This document shows positions 33,276 to 44,951 of a stretch of DNA of 64,000 bases, piece after piece. Each line of letters begins with the position of its first letter. Within the stretch, counting starts at the first letter, position 1. The notes under the pieces were generated by a model. That model did no database searches, had not been told where the DNA came from, and saw only the letters and a program-made list of their open reading frames with translations. The DNA is from Cephalopachus bancanus (lineage: Eukaryota > Chordata > Mammalia > Primates > Tarsiidae), in the NCBI GenBank assembly GCA_027257055.1, contig JAPVLO010000138.1:3162001-3226000 (forward strand), written 5' to 3'. A program made the translations under genes and the position numbers.

Positions 33276-35149
33276 ATAACCAACACCCATATACGTTTAA
33301 GTATGTATGGGAAAAGTCTATTTCCTATGCACCCTACACCCACAAGATTGTGCAGTGGTAACTGGTGCATGTATGTAATCAAGATGCTGATGGCTGGTAA
33401 AAAATTCTCAGGGGGATTCTGAATCATCCAGAGTTAAATTATTTTCAGCATATATTTAGTTAAGTACTCGTTTTACATCTTTGAATACTGAAAAACCTTA
33501 TAATTATCGGGTAGAAGGACTGTTGGCTAGAACAACTCCCAGCTACGGGGTGAGAACTTACTATTGCATCCTTAAGTGGAGAGAAAATTTATTTAGCTCT
33601 ACTGAGGTACTTTAAAAAAATTTTTCATGGTGGTTGCCATTTTGCTTTCACAACAGCCACAGAGGAAAAAAAAGTTCGTCTTGGTCTTCTGGGTCATTAT
33701 TATAACTGTCTATATTCATCATTTTTTATATTGAAATGTAAAGCTGATATTTTTAGACACATATTGAACCTTAAGAATTGGAAGTACATTCAACTATTTG
33801 TGAGCGCAGTGAATGGCCTGAAACTTGATGGATGGAATATTTCTTGTTTCAAATGCACTAGGGAAGCACTTGGTTCAAAAGGTTTAGTATTTGTAATTAC
33901 AACTTATTGAAAGTAGGAATTACAGCTAAGTAATTATATTTTTTTTGTTTTAAAAAAATGGGTACACAGATGTATATTCTGAATACTTACAGAGTCTTAA
34001 TTGCAGGCCATGTGAAGGTACTTGTTAACACTGCTTCTGAGACTGAATTTAAAATTTATAGCTTTTACAATATTTTTGATGTAGTATATGGTTTATATTA
34101 CAAGGTGTTAGAAACTAATCAAATTCTTTATAATGACATATTTTATGCTTATTCATTGGCATTTTTCTCAAAATAATAGTTATTTTAAATCTCTTTTACT
34201 TTTAGAAAGTGCATGTTCTTAAGTACCAAGATCTCTTCTCTATAATAGTGTTCTTCTAAGATATCACTGGTGCTGTGATCAGGAGTTGTTTGTTCAATCA
34301 TGACCTGTTGGGCTTTCTTAACCTTATAAACTTAAGTGCCAATCATGGGGCTGGATATGATTACGCTTTGGTGATTTTTTTTGAGCTTTAAGGCCTAATG
34401 GATAGCCTCAAGTATTTAAATAACTGCTTGAACTTTCTTAATTGATACAAACTGTCTGTAATAATTCCACTTTGTCTAGTATGCCACCTGAACAGCTTTA
34501 TCTTACGTTTATGTACTTAATTGATAGTCTTCAGTGGTATATGATATTTATATGAGCTTTTGTCTTACTGAACTGCATGTGAGACAACCATTTTGAGTCA
34601 TATTTTAAAGCTTTTTACCAACTTCATAAACGAATACGTGGGAATGAATGTCTGTATGCTAGATCTGAAAATTTAATATTTCATACCAAATTTTGTTAGT
34701 CTTTCTTAAACATTCTAAAGTGTATACATCCAAATGATGGCACCTGATTTTTCACATTGGAAGTATATGTGAGCACATATTTGCTTTCCAGTTAAAATTA
34801 CTTATGTGAAATGTATAAAAATGCATTTAAATGATTTAATTATGATAAATGAGAATTTGAAGACTTTATTTTCATCGTAGATTTTTATTGATTTTTTTGT
34901 ATTAAAATAATCAAAATATGACTGGAGGAATATTTGGGTAAAAAGATTATATTCTTTCAAAAACACAAGATCATAAAATGTACAATAAATATTGACTGAA
35001 TCATGACTGATATAATATGAATTGTTATAATAGAAATTGTAGAGGAAAAATGTTTATAAACAAGAAAATGATCTTTGAAATATCTCATTGAGAATTAGCC
35101 CAAGTACCTCAGATTTGCACTAGCTAGATATTTCTGTGTATGAATCTTT
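33276..35149. other. No gene recognised, AT-rich
   Basis: About 1.9 kb with no recognised repeat and only motif-free short frames (for example 33958-34176). Confidence 0.45.
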
Positions 35150-35310
35150 GCTCTGAGATGTGTCTGCCATGTGACACAAGGCAAGATATGAGATTTCTGG
35201 GGGCAGCTGTTTCCTCATCTGTAAGACAGAGAAATAATTATGAAGACTAGAGTATGATGTCAAATACTTAGTATCTCTGGATATTTCAATAAATGTTATC
35301 TCATTAGTAA
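35150..35310 (+). mobile_element. MIR SINE, sense
   Basis: TGCCATGTGACACAAGGCAA, CTGTTTCCTCATCTGTAAGA, a GAAATAATTATGAAG segment and a 3' part with CAATAAATGTTATCTCATTA follow the MIR core and tail. Confidence 0.65.
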
Positions 35311-36179
35311 TATTCTTACAGAAAAAAATCTTTTTTTACTTTTTGGTGTCACTTTGATTATAACCAGAATCATGACCCAGATTTAACTTTAGATGACCTT
35401 GAACTATTTTTAATTATGTCCCCAAATATTAAGGTCTGACACCACTAATTTTATTACTAAGAATATTTCAGAGAGCATAGAGGCAATTCATTTTTCTGCA
35501 AAGTGCTTGAGAAGATCACAATTTATTTAAATGTATACATTTGGCAATTTGAAAACATGATGGCACTCTATAATCATTCACATATTGATGTGTTTTTATT
35601 TAGTGTATTCTGTCTTGGTAAGGAGAAGATTACATAAAATTTACTCAAGTCTTTAAGCATTATTAAACTTAAGCTATGGACCCAATCATTCTTAGAGTGT
35701 TGACTAGTATATTCACATACTACTCTGAATATATTATTTCTGATGTTTTTGCTTGATGGTTTTTATTTGAAAAGAAGTTTGTGTGGATGTATGTATGATT
35801 TTTTTTGTATTAGCAATTAATATGCCATAGTAAACAATCTTCAAAACAAATCTTTGTTATAATATTGTATAGATATATGATTTTAGGGTTCTGTATGACC
35901 AATAAGAAATGCTTTAGAATTAAGATTCATGTGCATATGCAGACTATTTTAATAAAAAGGAAGCAGAGGCATTTGCACGTGTCTTTCGCTGTTTTTGGGA
36001 AAAAAGTATGGGCCATGGTTAAAAGAAAAACAAAAAAGCCATATATGACACTGATTGTTATGTTTGTTAGCTCCTGGAAACAGATCAGTAATTTTGTAGG
36101 TCGATAATTTTGGTGTCTCTCACCTCTGGTTCTGGAAAATAATGAGTATAGCACAGTTAGTTATGTAGATTTTTTTTTC
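35311..36179. other. No gene recognised
   Basis: No repeat recognised. The overlapping frames at 35865-36107 (plus) and 35927-36154 (minus) have no domain. Confidence 0.45.
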
Positions 36180-36330
36180 TTGGTAGCCATTAGCCACATA
36201 GGTCTATGAGCACCTGAAATTTGGCTTATGTGACTAAGAAACTGAATTTTAAATTTTGTTTTCTATTAATTCTTTATATTTACATTTAAGTAGTCACATA
36301 GGGCTAGGGCATACCATACAGGACATTTTT
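36180..36330. mobile_element. Short hAT-like DNA transposon with palindromic arms
   Basis: TAGCCATTAGCCACATAGGT, AGCACCTGAAATTTGGCTTA, GACTAAGAAACTGAATTTTA and, near the right, TTTAAGTAGTCACATAGGGC form two roughly inverted AGCCACAT-containing arms around an AT-rich centre. This is a common non-autonomous DNA transposon pattern in mammals. The exact family name is uncertain. Confidence 0.55.
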
Positions 36331-36945
36331 AACTGATGAGCAATTTTTATTTATGGTTTCATTTATGCTTGGCTTGCTGCTGACAATGCCCAGAGCACAA
36401 GTGCTTTGGCGTGTACATCCCCAAGTCACCCATCTCATCTTATGGAAATGGTCCAAGCAGAATTGCATAGCAACATAATGGTAGCGACGAGGCTCAGATC
36501 TCCAGATATTTTGTTTTAAAGTCCTCAACAGAGCTTAATTTCTGACTTTCTTATGACAAGTGATAAACTTGGTTGACGGTGATCATGATATTCAACAACC
36601 ACAATAATTAACTCTATGATCTTTTCTGTGATATGGTGCTAGGAACTGAGAAATAGGAGATAGAATGAAAATAATATTCTTATGGCTGGGACCTGACCCT
36701 TATCTTTCTGATGAGTCTGTTGACAAAAATGGCCATATTCTTAATAAGCTTGATCATTGGGCTTGGATACAAATCACCAGTTGAATTTATTATGTGAAAG
36801 TCACTAATTTGAATAACACGATTTCATTTGATAAACAAGGACATTGATATATAAATCAAACAGGGCTACTTTTCAGAATTATTTTCTGATAATAAAACAT
36901 AGACAGTTTTAATCACTGCAAACTCATTACGGTGAAGTACACAGA
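36331..36945. other. No gene recognised
   Basis: No repeat recognised. The minus frame at 36304-36528 has no domain. Confidence 0.45.
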
Positions 36946-36957
36946 TTTTATGATTTT
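36946..36957. repeat. TSD of second TINE, left copy
   Basis: TTTTATGATTTT, matching TTTCATGATTTT at 37040-37051 at 11 of 12 positions. Confidence 0.7.
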
Positions 36958-37039
36958 TTTTTTAAGTTGAGAAAGTAAGATTTATTGAGAGGACAGAAAA
37001 GCTCCTACAGTGGGAGGGGACCCTAGGAGGTTGTCCAGG
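36958..37039 (-). mobile_element. LTR-derived retroposon (TINE-like), second copy
   Basis: On the minus strand: CTGGACAACCTCCTAGGG, GTCCCCTCCCACTGTAGG, CTTTTCTGTCCTCTCAATAA (with an intact AATAAA), a CTTACTTTCTCAACTT end, then an A tail. It is the same unit as 18303-18375 but keeps 8 more bases before the tail. The piece is the LTR R region up to the cleavage site, and it is bounded by a 12-bp TSD. It has no coding content. Two independently inserted copies in 64 kb, with the same 5' start region and each with its own TSD, mark a dispersed retroposon family. Confidence 0.8.
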
Positions 37040-37051
37040 TTTCATGATTTT
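37040..37051. repeat. TSD of second TINE, right copy
   Basis: TTTCATGATTTT; see 36946-36957. Confidence 0.7.
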
Positions 37052-38773
37052 AAGATCAAAGTGCCACTGCACATAAATCACTACACAAAAGGCTTTGAGA
37101 GACTGAGACAAGAGTCTTCTTTTCATTTAAATTCAGATTTTTTTCTTATTAGAAGAAGAAAATATCAAACAACTGGTGTATAAGAACCAAATTAGTGCAA
37201 TGCACTCTTCAAAGTTACCTTAATTATAATAGAACACAGAGGAAATTTCCACATATCTGCTTTTGTTTTCTCAATCTAGATTTAACAATACATCATCTAG
37301 GTTATTCAAGTAGTTATTCAAAAAGATTTATTTGTAGCATGGCATGAAATAAGAAATTCTGACACCCATCATTTCAGTAGGAATAATTTCCACAATGTTT
37401 TTGCAGGATTAAACTTTCAAGATTTTATGACTTCCAATGTTAAGTGCTGGAAACTTTGTGGTAAAATTTTAGTAGACAGTGATAACTTTTCTGCCAGAAA
37501 TTGTAAATAGGCTCCAGTTCTGCTTAAAGGTATTCTTGAAATTAACAGAGCAGCAAGCTGTTAACTATCTTTATAGGCTCACCTTACTTTTGAAAGCTGT
37601 TAATAATATTCTGGTAAGACATATATATTAATTCCCATCACCCACAGAAGTTTCTTTGTGGAAAGGGCAAATGCTTTAAGCTTTAAATATTTATAAAATT
37701 TGAACTTGCAATGAAGACATGTGTTTTTTATTTCCCTGAGACATTGTTTTAAAATCTCCTGTTTAAATTGTTATTGTCGGAACTGTAGTAATAATTATAG
37801 GTTCATACCGAGTAGCTCATCACATCTTGGGAGAAAACAACAGAAACAATAGCAAGAGAAACTGAGTTTAGAAGACCTTAGCCCAAAACTGAGTTCAGAT
37901 CTGATTGCTCTGATTTGGGGTCTACATGATGCAAATTGGATACCTACATGAATTTGCTGTACTAAATCCTTTATTGATATGTAGCTTAAAAATCTATATA
38001 GATAGCCAATTAATATAAAACTAACACATATTTAAACTTAATGTCTGCCACGCCATTGGAAAGATCTCTATTTAGAACTATAGGAAACAAGGGCACATGT
38101 ACTCATTTCTTGTAATAAATTAATAATAAAGGAAGAGATATCATTAGCACATTGTAAATTAAACAGTAAGTCTTAGGTGATTTATTTAGTACCTTAAACA
38201 CCCAGGAAATTTCACTAGTTGGCAGCAATTGGTAATGCAAATTAATTGCATACCTCATCCCACATCTGAAATAAAAGGAAAATGTCAGAAATAGACTAAT
38301 TCTGGTTTCCTTTTGAATATCATATTTTAATTTCTTTTATGTTTCTTTAATCTTTTCAGCCGTGCTTAAGGATTTGGAAGATGTTGATTAAAGCATTTCC
38401 TCTGATTAATTATATTTTGGCTTTCAACTGTTTTATTTTATTTTAAAATCAAGTGCACACACATTGTCTGGATTATATGAGCATCTGCTCGTCCCAGTCT
38501 CTGCAAATATTTGTATAAATCTAACTGCCACCCTGATCCCTCCAAGTTCTCCCTGCTTAGCTAATTCTGATTGCATCTCCTCATTAAACCATCTTCAGGA
38601 TATGGAAACATAAATAAAACAGGCGCACAGCCTACATTGCAGGGATATCTGTGTGCATGACCTGTCACTTAACTCATGTTATTAAATTCCCAGAATTCAT
38701 TCTGAAATCACAGGTTGCCTTTATGTCTGCTTTCTTTAATTATGCATTTGATTATTATTAATCTAAAAATGAT
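37052..38773. other. No gene recognised, AT-rich
   Basis: About 1.7 kb with no recognised repeat or frame. Confidence 0.45.
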
Positions 38774-39201
38774 CGGCAAGCCTCATTTTATTTTGCTGTG
38801 CTTTACTGATATTGCATTTTTTACAAATTGAAGATATTGCATTTTTACAAGCTAAAGGTTTGTCGCAACCCACTGTCAACAATTCTATCGATGCTGTTAG
38901 TTCGACAGCGTGTGTTCACTTCAGGTATCTGTGCAGCATTTTAGTCATTTTTGCAACATTTCCAACTTTTCCATTTTTATATCTGGTATAGTGATCTCCG
39001 TGCCAAAGATCTTTGATGTTACTATTGTAATTGACTTGGGGCACCATGAACTGCACCCACATCACACAGAACTTGATAAATATTGAGTGTGTTTCTACTG
39101 TTCTATCAACTCACCATTCCCTCATATCTCTTCCTCTTCTCAGGCTTCCCTAGTCCTTGAGACACAAAAATATTGAAATTAGGCCAATTAATAGCCCTAC
39201 A

Positions 39202-41280
39202 ATGGCCTCTAAGTGTTCAAGTGAAAGCAAGAGCTACACGTCTCTCACTTTAAATCAAAAGCTAGAAATGATTAAGCAGAGTGAGGAAGGCATGTCAAAA
39301 GCCAAGACAGGCTGAAAACTAGGACTCTTGTACTCAGTTAACCTAATTGTGAATGCAAAGGAAAAGTTCATGAGGAAATTAAAAGTGCCAACTTAGGGAA
39401 CCCATAAATGGTAACAAAGTGAAACAGCCTTACTGCTGATACGAACAGCCTTACTGCTGATACTGCTGATTGAGTGGTCTGGATAGAAGATCCAACTACA
39501 GCCTTCCCTTAAGCCAAAACCCAATCCAGAGCAAGGTCCCAACTCTCTTTGATTCTTCAAAGGCTGAGCGAGGCAAGGAAGATACAAAAGAAAAGTTTGA
39601 AGCTAGCAGAGGTTGGCTCATGATATTTAAGGAAATAAGCCATCTCCACAATACAAGAGTACAATATAAGAGTGAAGCAGCAAGTGCTAATGGAGAAGCA
39701 GCAGCAAATTAACTAGAAGATCTAGTAAAAACCATTGATGAATGGTGATTGCACTAAACAATAGATTTCTGTTGGACACCGTGGCTCACATCTAGAATCC
39801 CAGCATTTTAGGAGGCCAAGGCAGGTAGGTGGATTGCTTGAGTCCAGGAGTTTGAGATCAGCCTGGACAACATAGCAAAACCTCAGCTCTACAAAAATAA
39901 AATAATTAGCTGTGTGTGATGACACATGTCTGTAGTCTCAGCTACTTGTGATGCTGAGGTGGAAGGATCGTCTGAGCTCAGGGGGCCAAGGCTGCATGAG
40001 TTGTGATCGTTGTGATCATGCCACTGCACTCCAGTCTGGGTGACAGTGAGACCTCAAATCAAAAGCAAAAACAAAAACAAAAACAGCTTTTCAATGTAGA
40101 TGAAACAGTCTTTTGTTGGAAAAACATGCCATCTAGGACTCTCATAGATAGAGAGGAGAGGTCAGTGTCTGGGCTTCAAAGCTTCAACGAACAGGCTGAC
40201 TCTCTTAGTAGGGGACTAATGAAGCTGGTAACTTTAAGTTGAAGCCAACGCTCATTTACTATTCCAGATACCTTAGGGTCCTTATGGAGCACTCTACTGT
40301 GCTCTGTAAATGGAACTACAAAGGCTGGGTGACAGCACCTCTGTTTACAGAGTGAATTACTGAATACTTTAAGGTCATTATTGAGAACTACCACTCAGAA
40401 ACAAAGACATTTCAATTTTTTTTTTACAATATTTCAAAATATTATCATTCATTAACAACGTACCTGGTTACTCAACAGTTCTAATGGAGAGGTGCAAGAA
40501 GATTAATGTTATTTTAGGCCTGCTTAACACAACATCCACTCTGCAGCCCATGGATCAAGGAGTAATTTAGACTTTCAAGTCTTTAAGAAATACATTTTGT
40601 GAGCTGCCATAGATAGTGATTCCTCTGATGGATCTGGGCAGAGTCAATTAAAAATCTTCCTAGAAGGACTTACCATTTAAGATGTCACTGAGAACATTTG
40701 TGATTCATGGGAGGCACTCAAATGATCAACATTGACAGGCATGTGAAAGAAGTTAGTTCCAACCCTCGTGGACAACACTGAGGGTTCCGAGACTTCACTG
40801 GAGGAAGTGACTGTAGATGTGGTGGAAATAGCAGAAGTAGAATAGAAGTGGAGCCTGAAGATATGATGGAATTGCTGCAGTCTCATGATAAAACTTGAAA
40901 GGATGCAAAGTTGCTTCTTATAAACAAGCAAATACAACAATTTCTTGAGATGGGAACTTCTTCTGGTGAAGATGCTGTGAACATTGTTGAAACAAAGGAT
41001 TTCAAATGTTATAGAAACTTAGTTGGCAGGGTTTGAGAGGCTTCACTCCAATTGTGAAAAAAGTTTTACTGCGGATAAAATGCTATCAAGCAGCATTGCA
41101 TGCTACAGAGAAATATTTTGTGAAAGAGTCAATGTAACAAACATCATTGTTATCGAGAAATCACCACAGTCACCCCAACCTTCGGCAATCACCAATCTGA
41201 TCTGTCAGCAGCCATCAACATGGAGGCAAGACCCTCTACCAGCAGAAAGATGACAATTTATTGCAGGCTCAGATAATTAT
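39202..41280 (+). pseudogene. Tigger1 transposase pseudogene
   Basis: The start ATG at 39202 is kept and the first 37 codons are open (MASKCSSESKSYTSLTLN, the beginning of the pogo/CENP-B-type DNA-binding region), then TGA at 39313-39315. The frame recovers in pieces: around 39490-39710 (FEASRGWLMIFK, the CENP-B-like helix-turn-helix part), after the Alu at about 40090 (FNVDETVF, carrying the first catalytic Asp of the DDE domain), and near 41023-41250 (SSSIACYREIF, the C-terminal tail). Stops, frameshifts and the Alu insertion destroy the gene. The family is related to the domesticated JRK/CENPB-type proteins, but nothing here suggests domestication. Confidence 0.85.
39769..40083 (+). mobile_element. 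AluJ nested in Tigger1
   Basis: GTTGGACACCGTGGCTCACA, GGAGGCCAAGGCAGGTAGG, GAGATCAGCCTGGACAACAT, linker AAAAATAAAATAATTAGCTG, ACTCCAGTCTGGGTGACAGT, and a (CAAAAA)n tail. It sits directly upstream of the first catalytic Asp codon of Tigger1 and is flanked by AACAATAGATTT and an AACAGCTTTT-like repeat of it. Old AluJ-type sequence. Confidence 0.9.
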
Positions 41281-41500
41281 TAGCATTTTTTAAAAACAAT
41301 GAAGCATTTAAAGATTATTGTATATGTACTGTTTTAGCTGTATGCATTCTTTTTTAGATTAAGTGTGCTATTGCACACAGACTACAGTTGAGTGTAAACA
41401 AAACTTTTATGTGCACCAAGAAACCAAAAAATTATTGTAACTTGCTTTATTGCAATATTTGCTTTATAGCAGTGGTCAAGAACTCTCAGGTACAGCCATA

Positions 41501-42707
41501 TTTTGGATATAGTAGCTAGGACTTTTATCAAGAGGTTATACTATTTTGTATATCTTCTATAAATTTAATATGACAAAATTTAGAATTTATCAGAAAGTTT
41601 AAAAGTAATATATGAAAGTTGAGTATCTCCTTTTGTTTTCCCTTTAGTCTCAGTATTTGTTCTTTTGTATTTATCTATGGCCTAAGACAATATATAAAGG
41701 TAATGTCTCTCCACAGGGAAGAAATACTGATACTTTCTATAAAGATTGCCTTTCACCTGGGTTTTCTTAACAAATTACAGCATTCATATCAGGGCACTGC
41801 TTTAATCTGGAGCCTTTGCCTTATTTCCTGCTTTGATATTGAGTGAGAGACATCTATTTGACTTCATTTTACAAATTGTCCTTTGACCATGTAGTTTCTG
41901 TAGACAGAATGATTTTTTTAAATTGTAAATATCTAAGACTGAGAATTTCTGTTCTTGCAGCTTTATGTAATTATGTTCAAAGGGGTTTGAATTAAAATGG
42001 AACAGATGTGTCCATCTTTAATTATGGTGTAACAAATTGTGTTACTCTAAGGCTTTATTAAGTGAAACGCTCATCTTTATGTAATAATGGGTCAGACAGT
42101 TTCAAAACGATATCAGTGAGCACAGTGTATTACCCAGTCCACTTGGACTTCAAAAGGGCTGTTAGAGTTCAGAGGACGTGCTTAGAGAGCTAGAAGAAAC
42201 TATGGAAAATAGACATATTTGTTTTTTTATTCTAAGTTAAGTAAAAACAATCATTAGAAACATATGATAGATCTTAATGTCATCCACATAAGACAAGAAA
42301 GCTAACATTTGACTTCACAGATATTTCTAAAGAGTAGTGAGAACAATCAACTCTCTGAATCAGAAACTATCATTTTCGGGTTTCCAGAAACCCTTTTGTG
42401 TTCTTTTGTGTAAACACTCTCTTATAAATGAGTGGCCAGAAATGGCATTTTTGTTTTTGTTGTTTGTTTTTTGGGCACCACCTCCAAGTCTTTAGGACTA
42501 GCTGGCAGCTACCTAGACTACCGAAAAATAACAAGACTACAAATAGGTACAAACCCTGTGCTGTGAACTCCAGCCCCATGTTTCCATTTCTGTCAGTTGT
42601 ACCGTAATCCTTTTACACTCCTTGACACCTTCAACCCCTTGTATCGCTTCCTTTCTCAGAACCCAGTCTGTCAGCAATTATTATTTTTGTTCCTGAATTT
42701 TTTTAAA
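41501..42707. other. No gene recognised
   Basis: No repeat recognised. Frames at 41619-41846 and 42370-42579 are hydrophobic but have no gene context. Confidence 0.45.
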
Positions 42708-42718
42708 TTTTAAACATA

Positions 42719-43839
42719 TTTTTTATTATAAAATTGTGGGGTACAGTTAAGGGTTAGGTATACAAATGTGCATCGTTCAGGCATCCTTGTTAATAAGGGG
42801 TGTCTCCCCTTCCCCAGACAGATATTGACTACCATTAAAGTCACCTCCCTTCCCCTCCCTACACCCACCATAGTTTCCCACCACTGTCAGTTCTTTTCTT
42901 ATAGTATTATGATAGATGTTCAAGGTCCACTATATGAGTGAGAACATGTGATACTCAGATCTTTGTTTCTGTGAGAGGTCACTCTGTATTATAGACTCTA
43001 GTTCCATCCAGGTTGTTGCAAAATTCATGATTTTGTTCCTTTTTATGGCTGCATAGTATTCCATTGCGTATATATACCACATTTTTTTAAATCCAGTAGT
43101 AGGAGGGGAATTCCTATCTCTACAAACTCACATGAAGAAAATGGAAGGATCACAAATTAACAACCTATCAAGCCACCTAAGGAAGCTGGAAAAGCAAGAC
43201 CACCAAAACCCTAATTTCAGCAGAAGAATCCAGATCACCAAAACAAAAGTCCAAATCCAGGACATAGAAGACAAAAGATAATACAAAAAAATCAATGAAA
43301 CAAAAAGCTGGTTCTTCAAAAGGATAGACAAGATCAATGGCCCCCTAGCTAGACTGACCAAGAAAAGGAGAGAAAAAGTCCAAATAAACACAATCAGAAA
43401 CACAAAAGATGAAGTCACATCTGACCCTGAAGAAATACAAAAGATCATTAGAGACTACTATGTACACTTGTATGGAAACAAACTTGAAAACCTTAAGGAA
43501 ATGGAGGACTTTCTGACATCACACAACCTGCCTAGGTTGAAACAAGAAGAAATTGAGACTCTAAATAGACCAATAACAATCAAGGAAATTGACTACGTAA
43601 TAAGAAAACTACCTACAAAAAAAAAAAAAAAAAAAAGCCCTGGACCAGATGGCTTTCCAGCAGAATTCTTTAAGACATTTAAGGAGGAGCTGATCCCAAT
43701 CCTACTGAAGGTATTTCAGGCGATTGAGAAAGATGGAACTCTCCCCAAATCATTTTATGAAGTTCACATCACATTGATACCCAAGCCAGGTAAAGACCCA
43801 ACAAAGAAAGAGAACTACAGGCCAATATCTTTGATTTTT
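42719..43839 (-). mobile_element. L1 with 5' inversion and internal deletion
   Basis: 42719 to about 43095 is antisense L1: a 3' tail (ATAAAATTGTGGGGTACAG), GAGTGAGAACATGTGATACT, TTCCATCCAGGTTGTTGC, TATGGCTGCATAGTATTCC. From about 43096 to 43839 it runs in the sense direction through the ORF2 region before and into the reverse transcriptase (RT) domain. The outer flanks TTTTAAACATA (42708-42718) and TTTTTAACATA (43840-43850) match at 10 of 11, giving a TSD for the whole. The flipped part ends far upstream of where the unflipped part starts on an L1 map, so roughly 2 kb of ORF2 is missing. Confidence 0.85.
43468..43836 (+). pseudogene. L1 ORF2 fragment, endonuclease-RT linker and RT start
   Basis: About 120 open residues of ORF2p: a linker part ([34 protein letters not shown]), then [12 protein letters not shown] and [18 protein letters not shown], which mark the start of the RT domain. 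The YADD catalytic motif is not included. An A20 tract (43617-43636) codes an enlarged Lys run. The frame then runs by chance into unrelated flanking sequence to 43941. Few disabling changes in this span suggest a rather recent insertion. Confidence 0.8.
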
Positions 43840-43850
43840 TTTTTAACATA

Positions 43851-44312
43851 CACTTTCTGTTCCATTATCCTCACCACTCTAACACAGACTCTGTTATCTC
43901 ATGCTGGATTCCTGCATCATTGTTCCAATACGGTTTCTTGACCTGTTTCTCTCCCTGTTTCCATCCTTGAAGACCAGCCTGGGCAACATTGGCCATCTAA
44001 TATAAAAATAGTAACTTAGTTTGACCATTGTTTCTTACAATATTGTGATAGGTCCAAGTTGTTTACAAGGTCATTGGTTTTGGTCTGATCTTCAGGATTA
44101 TTCATAACTGCTAAGCACCTTCTTCTCACCACTGCTCAGTACATTGGATGATATAATTTTCCCTTCACCAAGTGCCTTTGCTTTCAGTGTTTACACACAG
44201 CTTTCTTCAAGCAGGATGCACAACCCTCATCCTCTCTCCACACTCTTTCTCTAAACTTGATGCCCTGATTGCTATTCTCTTCTTATGAAATGCTTCCTCT
44301 TTCTTGAAAGAT
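43851..44312. other. Possible L2 remnant; no gene
   Basis: Pyrimidine-rich sequence with CTTCACCAAGTGCCTTTGC, and after the Alu at 44313 ATTCTCTCCATGGTGC, which loosely fits an L2 3' part. A fragment GACCAGCCTGGGCAACAT at about 43975 looks like a scrap of Alu. Confidence 0.35.
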
Positions 44313-44578
44313 CAGCAATTTGGGCGACCGAGGTGAACGGATTGCTTGACACCAGAGACTCAACATCAGTTTGGGCAACTTGACGAGACCCCCATCTCTA
44401 TCATAAATCAAAAAATCAGCTGGGAGTGGTGGCTCATGCCTATAGTTTCAGCTACTTTGAAGGCTGAGGTGGAATGATCACCCGAGCCCAGCAGGTTGAG
44501 GCTGTGGTGGCAGTGAGCATGCCACTGTACTCCAGCCTGGGCAACAGGGTGAGACTCCAATTCAAGAAAAAAAAAAAA
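44313..44578 (+). mobile_element. 5'-truncated tarsier-type Alu
   Basis: Starts inside the left monomer (CAGCAATTTGGGCGACCGAG), has the linker TCATAAATCAAAAAATCAGC, CCCGAGCCCAGCAGGTTGAG and an A12 tail. The AATAAATCAAAAAAT-type linker is the tarsier-lineage form. The minus frame 44452-44637 overlaps it. Confidence 0.85.
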
Positions 44579-44951
44579 GTCAGATTCTCTCCATGGTGCT
44601 TTCTTCTTTTTTCATTTCTCTGAGTTTTCAATTCCATTTCAGCTCAGACCCAAATTGTTTTCCAAACTGGTTCTGACTCCTCTTAAAGATCTAAATCTCC
44701 TCGTGAAGTAAAGATTTATGTATAGGAAGGCTCAACTATAAGACTAAATTGGTTCATTGGCATGCCTTCTTTGAGGAATTCAATGCTAAGACTGTCTTCT
44801 TGTTTATTGGGATAGGCCAGAGGCAGCAAGATGAGATGAGCAAGGAGAAAACTTGGGAAATGAATATTTTATTTTATTGCAGCGTCTGTGAAATTATTGG
44901 TTTTAAGGGAAAACAATACACTAAATTCACAGATGAGAAAAAAGAAAAAAA
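44579..44951. other. No gene recognised
   Basis: Frame 44749-44979 runs into the next Alu and has no domain. Confidence 0.4.

Larger units (their letters stand above)
38774..41500 (+). mobile_element. Tigger1 (pogo-type) DNA transposon, full length
   Basis: The left end (GGCAAGCCTCATTTTATTTT) and right end (CTTTATAGCAGTGG, then CTCAGGTACAGCC) are decayed Tigger1 termini. Inside, the order of Tigger1 is complete: 5' non-coding part, transposase coding region (39202 to about 41280), and 3' AT-rich tail. Removing the Alu at 39769-40083 leaves about 2.41 kb, the known size of Tigger1. Small private duplications are visible at 38810-38850 and at 39423-39470 (ACAGCCTTACTGCTGAT twice). Tigger1 is fossil in primates, so this copy is ancient. 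Confidence 0.93.

Noticed and set aside
43840..43941. Continuation of the L1 ORF2 frame to 43941, considered as part of the protein
   Set aside because: Beyond 43836 the sequence is flanking DNA past the TSD and the frame is open by chance.
43971..44010. GACCAGCCTGGGCAACAT, considered as an Alu
   Set aside because: Only about 40 bases fit; too short to claim an element, noted as a scrap.
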